The notes beneath the pieces were generated by a model. That model was not told where the DNA came from. It did no database searches and saw only the letters and a list, made by a program, of their open reading frames with translations. A stretch of 64,000 bases of DNA from JANMGV01 sp037440405 (lineage in GTDB: Bacteria; Planctomycetota; Planctomycetia; Pirellulales; Pirellulaceae). Below, in pieces: positions 57,100 to 64,000 of this stretch. A program made the position numbers and the translations under genes. Location of the stretch: positions 17,587 through 81,586 of the forward strand of contig JBBIUE010000012.1 in the NCBI GenBank assembly GCA_037440405.1, written 5' to 3'. The number at the start of each line of letters is the position of its first letter. The first letter of the stretch is position 1.

Positions 57100-58002
57100 T
57101 TAGGGGGCGTACTGGAACGCGACGCGATCTCGCGTAATTTCCGTTCCAATTCCTGCGGTCGTATAGATCTCGAGCAGCAGCGAATGGCGTAGGCGACCGT
57201 CGATAATATGAACTTTGCCGACGCCTCGATCGAGCGTTTCCAGACAGGCTTCGATTTTCGGAATCATGCCCGAGTCGATGACTCGTTGCTCGATCAGCTC
57301 ACGAGCTCGCGAGGCCGATAGGGAGTGGATGACCGTGTTGGGGTCGTCTTTGTTCAATCGAACTCCGTTGACGTCGCTGACGAAGACAAGCTTCTCCGCA
57401 CCCAGACTCTCAGCGACCGCCATCGCTGCCGTATCGGCATTCACATTGTATTTCTGTCCCTGGTCATCCACGCAGAGGGATGGGATGACGGGAATCTGAT
57501 TGGTGTACGTCAAACTTTCTATGACCTGGCGATCAACGCGAGTCACTTTGCCGACATACCCTAAATCGATTGGTTCACCATCCGAGGAATCCAGCAACAA
57601 TTTCTCACCGAACAAAACGTTGGTCGTACGAAGATTCAGATTTACCGCCCGTCCTCCTAACCGCTCGATTTCCGACGTCAAATGCGTATTGAGTTCAAAT
57701 CCCAACACTCGCTCGACAATGTCGAGCGTCGCTTCATCGGTGACGCGGCGTCCTTTCACCCAGGTCGGCTTGATTTCAGAAGCGTCCATGGCTCGATTGA
57801 TCGAGGGTCCGCCCCCGTGGACCACGACGGGCCTCATGCCTACCGTTTCCATGAATATGATGTCCAGCAATATATGGCCCAAGGCGACGGGGTCTTCCAG
57901 GAGAGCACCTCCCAGCTTGATCACCGTGGTTTTACCTCGAAATCGGCGAATCCAGCCCATGGCCTCAATGAGCGTGTCAGCTTTTGCGATAGCCTCGTTC
58001 AC
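57100..58002 (-). CDS. argB: Acetylglutamate kinase
   Basis: A 300-residue amino-acid kinase that phosphorylates N-acetylglutamate in arginine synthesis. Motifs are TTVIKLGGALLEDP (phosphate-binding), MRPVVVHGGGPSINRAM, GRRVTDEATLDIVERVL, NVNADTAAMAVAESLGAEKL and FVSDVNGVRLNKD. The N-terminal part is of the length expected for arginine-regulated hexameric forms, so feedback inhibition is likely but not visible. It is the first arg/pur gene of the run, 61 bases downstream of the Ycf48-like gene on the same strand. Confidence 0.96.
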   Translation of the reverse strand: MNEAIAKADTLIEAMGWIRRFRGKTTVIKLGGALLEDPVALGHILLDIIFMETVGMRPVVVHGGGPSINRAMDASEIKPTWVKGRRVTDEATLDIVERVLGFELNTHLTSEIERLGGRAVNLNLRTTNVLFGEKLLLDSSDGEPIDLGYVGKVTRVDRQVIESLTYTNQIPVIPSLCVDDQGQKYNVNADTAAMAVAESLGAEKLVFVSDVNGVRLNKDDPNTVIHSLSASRARELIEQRVIDSGMIPKIEACLETLDRGVGKVHIIDGRLRHSLLLEIYTTAGIGTEITRDRVAFQYAP

Positions 58003-58063
58003 AATGTCTTCCGCAGAATGCCTAAAGAAAACTCACCAAGATAGTCGCTGCGTCAATCGATTG

Positions 58064-61000
58064 TCAATCTTCAATCGGTCGAAAGAAAAGCAAGTTCATC
58101 GCTTGCGGCAAGTTCTGGTCGGTGACGATCGGACCGTCATGCTGTGTCCCGATCCTTGGAAGTCTTCGGTAGAACGAGGCTGCCCACGTTGTATTTGCAA
58201 CCTGCGTCTCTCCAATCATAGCGTTGAGAGGAATTGCGATTTCTGCACTCCACTCGATCTCATTGGTGCGGTGGGCGACGAACCATTGCGGATTCCAATC
58301 GACAAAATCACCACATCGCTCCGCAACTTGGCCATCGGCGTCAATGTCGAATTCGAACCAAGTCGCGTAGTCGCGGTCGGTATCCAGCCGAACGGTTACG
58401 TAATCCTTTCGACGATTGCAACCGTCCCGCTTGCGAATCGAACCGAGTAGAATCGCATCGCCGTTCGACGGTTTGGGACAACGCATCCATACGTAGAGAT
58501 AAGCGTCGTCATAAAGGACACGAATCTCCGTGGGAGCAATTCGCATCGATTGGTAAGGGTCGGTCAACCAATGACCGATGGCAGTTTGCCAGATCGCTTC
58601 GTCCGCCAATCCGTCCAAATGCGGGGAGAGACCTGGTCGCGTTCGCGATGCGATGATGGTCCGATCGGCATCCAATCGCCCTTGCGACCATTCCATTTCT
58701 TGGAGACCAATTTGGCTCCAACCAGCCAGCGAGGGATTGGTCATCAGTCGCTCGTAGATGGCCAAGTTCGAGCTCACTTCGGAGCCAATCTTACCACGGC
58801 GTTGTCGGCTTCCTTCGATCAATCCAAATCGAGGATCAGCGAGCGGCTGAGGATTCGAACCTTGGAAAGAACGCACACATCGCGCCATCGTCTCGGCTGG
58901 GAAAAGCAATGGGACCGGGTTCAGCTCATGGTTTCCAGACCGATCGGTCAGTGATGCATAAGCATCTAGTGCATTTTCGGTGAGAGCAAGGTCGTTTGGA
59001 GGTTGAACCGATTCTGAGAACGAGGCCGTGACGACGGGCGAGTTCTTTCCTTCACGAATTCCTTCAAAAGGACTGGCATGGATCCCCTGTCCAACATGGA
59101 CCTGCGGAGACGATGGCCGCGATAGCTGTGAGCTTTCGACCATTTGTCTGTAATACTGAGCGAATTCCGTGCTGTTCTGTAGTGAGAACAAACTGAGCCA
59201 GAGTTTCTCCGATGCTCCGCTGGCAGGTTCACGCACGATGATGTTCTCGACGATCGACCTCCATCGAAGCCAGTACCCCCGATCGCGACAGCGTTCTGCG
59301 GCGTCGAGCATCGAATCAGCGATCGCGGTCCCGCCGGCCGTCTGGAGATAACTGTCCAGCATGGAATTCCATCGAGGATCGGGGGCGACCTTTGACCCTG
59401 GCACATCTGTCAAACGGATGAGAGCCGATTGTCTCTTCAAGTTGCCCATCAGGATTTGGTAGCTTGAACTTTTCAGGACCGGAACAGGCCGAATGGTCTC
59501 ATCGCTGAGAACGAGTCCGCCGTGAATCTTGGATTCCGCTAGCGCATTCTGCAGTTCGGACTGTGCTAACTGGAGTCCAATGGGAGCGACTTGATTTTCA
59601 AAACTCTCTCGAATCAACGAGCGCGCTTGCAAAACTTCGCCGAGCATTCTTCCGGCTGCAGACACCAATTGAGCCGTATCGAAATTGATGGAAGCTTCAC
59701 CCGAAGTGCTTGCGAAGAAAACTTTGCCGACCTTCCAAGGTCGTTCGGCAACATTTGCCGCTGGAGAGAAGACGCGGTAGCTTTCATCCGCTGCTAATGC
59801 GACTGCTTCCAGTCCTAATTGAGCTGCGGCCACTAGTCGAGGATCCTGGGACTTCCATTGATCAACAATCACCACGTCGGGACAGTTGCTTCGAACGACT
59901 TGTACTGCTCTCTGAAGCAACGATTGATAGGCCATGGCCTCCTTTTCCAAATCGACCCGTTGCCACGCCGTTGGTCGACCGGCTGGGTCGAGAGGGTCGC
60001 CTAAATCTGCGATGAACGCCAAGCCTGCATCCGATTGGAGTATCGATGCTCGAGACTGGATGTCCGGCAACAAATCTGCATAGGATTCCGTGTAGGAGGA
60101 GATCAAAACGGCCACTGCGGCCACCCTACGTTCGTCGTTCGAGCTAAATCCAACTGCACTCCAACAGGCGGAATCGAGAGAATGAGCTAAGTTCAAAACG
60201 GAAACACGTTTGGCGGTCTGTCTTTCCACCCACCATCCTTCACCTCCGTTGCGACTGCCAATGATCGCGCCAACACAATTGCCCGCGATCAGACGGCTTC
60301 CGCCGAAATTCCCGATAGCCGTTATCGGAAGTTGATTCGCTATCGACTGCTGACTCCAAGTGCGACCGTTATCATTGCTCTTCCAAAGCACATTTCCAGG
60401 ATCACCAACCACCCAGGCATTGTTTCGATAAACAGTGATGGAGCGGAGTCGGAAATTTCCACGATCGCTCGGCTCTCCGGGTAGCTCGGTGACCTGCCAA
60501 CGGAGTCCATCCACGCTTCGAGCAATCTGTCCATGCTCACTTAAGAGCCAATAGGCCTCAGCATCGCGCCGTACCATCTTCCATCGGCAGTCTTTGGCAA
60601 CAGGAAGATAGAGTTCGCGTATCTGATTGCCCGACTCGATCAGAAAGACGCGATTCAGTCGATCGATGATGACCCCGCGTTCCAAGCTTTCCCAGGCTGC
60701 GGAAACGATGCCAGCGGTTGGCAGTGCAAGCGGAGCCCACGTCGAGCCACCGTCATGACTGATGAACACGCTGGTCAACGAAGCGAACGAGATGTCTCCC
60801 CAAGCAATCAGTTGGTCTCGGCCCAGATGCGCGATACCCGTTAATCTCGGAAGGTTGGCATTCGGTATAGGCTGCCAGCTCTTTCCTCCGTCCATCGTTC
60901 GCAACACCAGCCCGCAACTTCGCTCCGAATGCCGCAGGATCGTGCCACCCACCGTCCAACCGCGTCGTTCGTCGGCCATTGCAATGCCGTAAAGCGGCCA

Positions 61001-61264
61001 GCTGGTCCGACTATCTTGCCTGCGCCACGATTTGCCCCCGTCTTGGGATGCGACAATTAGTCCTCTATCACCGACCGCGATGGCATGGTCGACCGAAATG
61101 ACTTGGAGATCGTTAAGGTGGGCATCAATATTCTGTTCAGATTGGACGTTGTCGTAGGCAGAAATGCTTTGGTTCGAGGTTTGCCCGCTGCTCTCACCCC
61201 CCAAAAGTATGCAAAAAAGGTTTGCGATAGCGACTAAATATAGGTTTCGCTGGATGTTGGTCAT
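58064..61264 (-). CDS. Large exported protein with Ycf48/BNR-like propeller and CBM9-like C-terminal domain
   Basis: A 1066-residue protein with an N-terminal export signal. Residues about 50-350 are a beta-propeller of Ycf48/BNR-type repeats with recurrent DGGKSW and NDNGRTW units (ASQDGGKSWRRQ, RTMDGGKSWQPI, VISHD-type blades). A middle region of about 500 residues is mixed helical and not recognised. The last 190 residues resemble the CBM9-like/DOMON fold used to bind sugars: LSPHLDGLADEAIW, RVLYDDAYLYVWMRC, ATWFEFDIDADGQ and NEIEWSAEIAIPL. It may bind or sense an extracellular polymer. No catalytic motif was identified. The argB gene follows 61 bases later. Confidence 0.75.
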   Translation of the reverse strand: MTNIQRNLYLVAIANLFCILLGGESSGQTSNQSISAYDNVQSEQNIDAHLNDLQVISVDHAIAVGDRGLIVASQDGGKSWRRQDSRTSWPLYGIAMADERRGWTVGGTILRHSERSCGLVLRTMDGGKSWQPIPNANLPRLTGIAHLGRDQLIAWGDISFASLTSVFISHDGGSTWAPLALPTAGIVSAAWESLERGVIIDRLNRVFLIESGNQIRELYLPVAKDCRWKMVRRDAEAYWLLSEHGQIARSVDGLRWQVTELPGEPSDRGNFRLRSITVYRNNAWVVGDPGNVLWKSNDNGRTWSQQSIANQLPITAIGNFGGSRLIAGNCVGAIIGSRNGGEGWWVERQTAKRVSVLNLAHSLDSACWSAVGFSSNDERRVAAVAVLISSYTESYADLLPDIQSRASILQSDAGLAFIADLGDPLDPAGRPTAWQRVDLEKEAMAYQSLLQRAVQVVRSNCPDVVIVDQWKSQDPRLVAAAQLGLEAVALAADESYRVFSPAANVAERPWKVGKVFFASTSGEASINFDTAQLVSAAGRMLGEVLQARSLIRESFENQVAPIGLQLAQSELQNALAESKIHGGLVLSDETIRPVPVLKSSSYQILMGNLKRQSALIRLTDVPGSKVAPDPRWNSMLDSYLQTAGGTAIADSMLDAAERCRDRGYWLRWRSIVENIIVREPASGASEKLWLSLFSLQNSTEFAQYYRQMVESSQLSRPSSPQVHVGQGIHASPFEGIREGKNSPVVTASFSESVQPPNDLALTENALDAYASLTDRSGNHELNPVPLLFPAETMARCVRSFQGSNPQPLADPRFGLIEGSRQRRGKIGSEVSSNLAIYERLMTNPSLAGWSQIGLQEMEWSQGRLDADRTIIASRTRPGLSPHLDGLADEAIWQTAIGHWLTDPYQSMRIAPTEIRVLYDDAYLYVWMRCPKPSNGDAILLGSIRKRDGCNRRKDYVTVRLDTDRDYATWFEFDIDADGQVAERCGDFVDWNPQWFVAHRTNEIEWSAEIAIPLNAMIGETQVANTTWAASFYRRLPRIGTQHDGPIVTDQNLPQAMNLLFFRPIED

Positions 61265-61633
61265 AGCTTCATGATGACGCCATTCGACGGACTTGCGGGT
61301 GAATTTCCCGTTGTCTATAGCTTCCGAGACCTCTTGAACGCTAGGTCATTCTGAATGTCTGCGCGGGACTTGATTCCTTACCGAAACTACCATTCGGAAG
61401 ATGGGTTCAACTATCGATAGGCTTGGAAAAAACCGCATGGGAGGAAAATACCCCCCGTGTAGATTCGACAAAGCTCAAAGTTTGCGGTTCTGAGACTCGG
61501 TATTTTGGGGTTTCCCAACTAAAGTCAAGGATTGTCTGCGTGCAACGATTTAGTGTTAGTTTGGTCGGAAGAGTAGAATGAAAAGCGACCTTTCCGGCGA
61601 AACCGGCGTGCCACAGGATTGAAAAAAACCTCA
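61265..61633. other. Intergenic region with divergent promoters
   Basis: About 370 bases between two divergent genes. It holds no recognisable gene. Short A-rich and T-rich runs near 61420-61630 may belong to the promoter of the secretin-type gene. No terminator or palindrome was seen. Confidence 0.45.
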
Positions 61634-64000
61634 ATGATCAATCATTCAGCAAGAATTCCATCTCGTTTGTTGTTGTCTTTACTTGGCAGCATGTTGTTCT
61701 GCGTCTTCAGTAGTGCTCCAAGTGCAAGGGCATTCGATGACATTGTTGGTGTGCTTCAGCAGGCCGTTCAAGATAACATAGCGGCTCAGTTGAACCTCAC
61801 CGACAATCAACTGGACCAACTCAGAGCGATTATCTCGCAACGTCAAACGGAAGCATTGAATCTCGGTCAAAAATTACGTGAGTATCCCCCGGAAGAGCGC
61901 GAAGGTTTACGGCGAGCATTTGTGAAGGAATCAGAGAATCGCGGATTTGCAGTGTTGGACCTCCAGCAGAGGACGATGTTGCAGCGAATGAAGCTTGCTC
62001 GCGACGGTCTTCTCTCTTTAGGCGATATCGAGGTTGCCCAGACGATTGGATTGAGCGAGGGACAGCAGAAACAGGTAACAGAGATTTTGGCCGAGCGCTC
62101 GAAGTTGATTCGGGAACTTGGAGAAGAGAAGGGAAAAGCTGAACTGGACGTTCAGCTAAAAGCGGTTCTCACGGCTACTCAGTATCTTTCTTGGCAAGCA
62201 ATGGCTGGTTTGAACAATCGCTCGAAAGCCGCTTCCGCAGATGTCGAGAGTCAAGAGGAACGACCTGTTGACGGGGCCACCACTGAAGAGTCGGAGGACT
62301 CTCGCGAAGCGACCACAAATTTAGAAAACTTAGAAGCTTCAGTCGCTGGCATGGATCGAACGGCTCCCATGAGCACTCCCTATGCGAATGAAATGGAAAT
62401 TCCGGGGGAACCATTGTTACCTTTGAATTTTGACAAGACTCCATGGAGTGACGTTCTGAAGTGGCTGTCTCGAGAGGCCGAGTTAAGTTTGCAATCAGAC
62501 ATCGTTCCTCCGGGCGGCTTCACCTACAAGGATCCGTATCGTCGCTACACGATCGGGCAAGCCATGGACCTCATGAATCGCTCTCTGCTGCGATCTGGGC
62601 ACGCGATGGTTCGAAATTACCGATCATTAATGGTTTTGGATTTGGGTAGCGGTGAAAGTGCGGATGTGACGCGCGACCTCATCCGTGAACTCGCAGAACT
62701 GGTGATGCCGAACGAGCTGGACGATCGAGGAAACTATGAACTTGTGAAATGTTTGTTCATGTTGAAACGTCTGGATGTCGCGACCGCCGAAAAGGAAATC
62801 AAATCACTGCTTGGACCTCAGGGCAGTTTGGTGGGAATGCCATCGGCATCGCAGATTTTAGTGTGCGATGTCGCCGGGAAATTGCGTACCATTCGAAGTA
62901 TGCTTCAACGAGCCGAGGATCCGGAGTTGTCGAGGGGAGCGACTGTCGTTGCCATTAAGTTGCAGCACGTCACTGCCGAGGAAGTTTTGGCGATTGCTCG
63001 CCCCCACCTCGGCTTGCAGGCCGATGTGAATGTATCAGACAAAATCAGCATATCAACAAGCGCCTTCGGGGATACGATTTTTGCGGCGGGTGCCGTAGAC
63101 AGTTTGCAAAAATTGACGGACTTGGTAAAGAAAGTTGATCTACCGCCTGAAGAAGGGAGCTCGGCAGTTGCGACTGCGGAGAAAGCGGAGATTCAGATGT
63201 ATCCCATACCATCTGGTGATCCAAAGTTGGTTTTCAGCGTTCTTGAGACGATGCTCGCGGGTTTGCCGGGAGTTAGAATGGCATTGGACGAAAAATCCAT
63301 CGCCGTCGTCGCGCTTGCCACTCCTTCGGATCATAAATTGATCGACGACACCATCCGCCGTCTTACTGGCACCCAGAATCAGTTCAAGATCATTCCACTC
63401 AAGCGGTTGGATCCTCAAGGTGCTCTGTTGCAGCTTGAAAAATTTTTCCCCAAGGCGAGCGCGGACGGAGTCAAGGGGCCCATTATTACAGCGGATTCGT
63501 TATCACGCGCGATCATGGTTCAGGGTACGGAATCTCAAGTCAACAATGTCGAGTCAGTAATATCGCAATTGGAATCGGCAGGCCCGCAGTCCAGTTTGCT
63601 TGGCGATTCGGTTCGAGTCCTGCAGATGTCGAGCAGATCACAAGATCGAGTTTTGGCTCAAATTGAACAGCTTTGGTCATCGACGAAGAGACCGAATCGC
63701 ATCATTGTAAAAACGCCTGCGGCCGCTGTCGGCAACGATGGCTTGCCGATGCGCACGACTCGACCTCTCAACAATGACAATGGCACTCGTGCTTACAACG
63801 GGTCTAGCAATTTCAATGGTGTTGAGCCGAATGCTGGTAGCTCGCAATTGGAGACCATGATCGAGGTGCCTGAACAATCGACTTCAAACGCTGACCCGGT
63901 GGAAGTCGGTGATGATCAGATTTCTGGAGACGGAGCACCCCGAGCCAGCGCATCGCGTACATCGGCAGTGCGATATGTGTCAACGTCGCAAGACTTTGCG
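61634..64000 (+). CDS. Secretin-domain (GspD-like N-domain) protein with Spy/CpxP-like N-terminal region, truncated by window end
   Basis: At least 789 codons, open to the window edge. After a signal peptide (LLLSLLGSMLFCVF, cleavage near SARA) a helical region carries two LTxxQ-type motifs, LTDNQ (55-59) and LSEGQ (140-144), as in Spy/CpxP periplasmic chaperones. A Glu/Ser-rich linker then leads to an STN-like domain (LPLNFDKTPWSDVLKWLSRE) and several NolW/secretin N-type repeats (VAIKLQHVTAEEVLAIARPHL, FKIIPLKRLDPQGALLQLE, SRAIMVQGTESQVNNVESV). The outer-membrane ring domain is not in view. The start is ATG 61634; a TTG at 61619 in frame is an alternative. It may be part of a type II/IV-like export system or a secretin-derived structural protein. 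Confidence 0.75.
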   Translation, partial: MINHSARIPSRLLLSLLGSMLFCVFSSAPSARAFDDIVGVLQQAVQDNIAAQLNLTDNQLDQLRAIISQRQTEALNLGQKLREYPPEEREGLRRAFVKESENRGFAVLDLQQRTMLQRMKLARDGLLSLGDIEVAQTIGLSEGQQKQVTEILAERSKLIRELGEEKGKAELDVQLKAVLTATQYLSWQAMAGLNNRSKAASADVESQEERPVDGATTEESEDSREATTNLENLEASVAGMDRTAPMSTPYANEMEIPGEPLLPLNFDKTPWSDVLKWLSREAELSLQSDIVPPGGFTYKDPYRRYTIGQAMDLMNRSLLRSGHAMVRNYRSLMVLDLGSGESADVTRDLIRELAELVMPNELDDRGNYELVKCLFMLKRLDVATAEKEIKSLLGPQGSLVGMPSASQILVCDVAGKLRTIRSMLQRAEDPELSRGATVVAIKLQHVTAEEVLAIARPHLGLQADVNVSDKISISTSAFGDTIFAAGAVDSLQKLTDLVKKVDLPPEEGSSAVATAEKAEIQMYPIPSGDPKLVFSVLETMLAGLPGVRMALDEKSIAVVALATPSDHKLIDDTIRRLTGTQNQFKIIPLKRLDPQGALLQLEKFFPKASADGVKGPIITADSLSRAIMVQGTESQVNNVESVISQLESAGPQSSLLGDSVRVLQMSSRSQDRVLAQIEQLWSSTKRPNRIIVKTPAAAVGNDGLPMRTTRPLNNDNGTRAYNGSSNFNGVEPNAGSSQLETMIEVPEQSTSNADPVEVGDDQISGDGAPRASASRTSAVRYVSTSQDFA

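Noticed and set aside
58849..58862. GGATTCGAACC, the complement of a tRNA T-arm
   Set aside because: It lies in frame inside the large Ycf48-like gene and no tRNA fold surrounds it.

Overview
The window looks like chromosomal DNA from a planctomycete, most likely of the Pirellulaceae (Rhodopirellula-like) type. This rests on protein families largely typical of that group. They include two giant secreted proteins of the PVC-type CxxCH heme-binding family, a DUF1549/DUF1553 cytochrome paired with a Tat-exported DUF1501 protein, a tandem DUF1080 protein, a secreted esterase with a beta-rich tail, and many long exported proteins without close functional names. Base composition is moderate. Gene density is high on both strands, and no rRNA, tRNA, CRISPR array or prophage was recognised. 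Three runs of exactly ten N mark assembly gaps; one splits an acyltransferase gene and another removes the start of a hydrolase gene.

Layout. 0.1-5.7 kb (minus) is a compact operon: ABC ATPase, ABC-2 permease with a large His-bearing extracytoplasmic insertion, a membrane-anchored helical protein and a rhomboid protease. 6.0-11.2 kb (minus) holds a TatD-like hydrolase, a decayed IS66 transposase, the Mg2+ channel MgtE and pyruvate kinase. 11.7-17.5 kb holds a PhnP-like metallo-hydrolase, a giant CxxCH protein and an EF-hand/thioredoxin-fold protein. 17.7-20.7 kb (plus) is an MlaE-MlaF-MlaD lipid-transport operon. 20.9-24.9 kb (plus) is the planctomycete cytochrome plus DUF1501 pair. 25.1-28.3 kb holds HemW-like, RNase Z-like and KaiC-like genes. 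A TolC-like gene at 29-30.6 kb converges on a minus-strand exopolysaccharide locus at 30.7-36.5 kb: Wzz-type protein, sugar transferase with a degenerate GGDEF-like domain, GT4, polysaccharide deacetylase and WecB/TagA.

36.7-38.8 kb holds a small protein, a gap-split acyltransferase and a TPR-like protein. 39.5-42.4 kb (plus) pairs a DUF1080 protein with a gingipain-like (C25/clan CD) protein. 42.6-48.1 kb holds a ZIP transporter, a CocE/NonD hydrolase, a secreted unknown and an esterase. 48.2-53.0 kb holds a second giant CxxCH protein and a MarR regulator with a palindromic operator. 53.7-58.0 kb (minus) is a tightly coupled housekeeping operon argB-argF-rph-purE-purK. 58.1-61.3 kb encodes a large Ycf48/BNR-like exported protein. 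The window ends inside a secretin-domain protein that begins with a Spy/CpxP-like region.

Functionally the window mixes core metabolism (pyk, arg, pur, rph) with an envelope-centred programme: lipid trafficking, exopolysaccharide synthesis, export, and degradation or oxidation of polymers by secreted enzymes. The two most promising uncharacterised units are the ABC/rhomboid operon at the left edge and the DUF1080-C25 pair.
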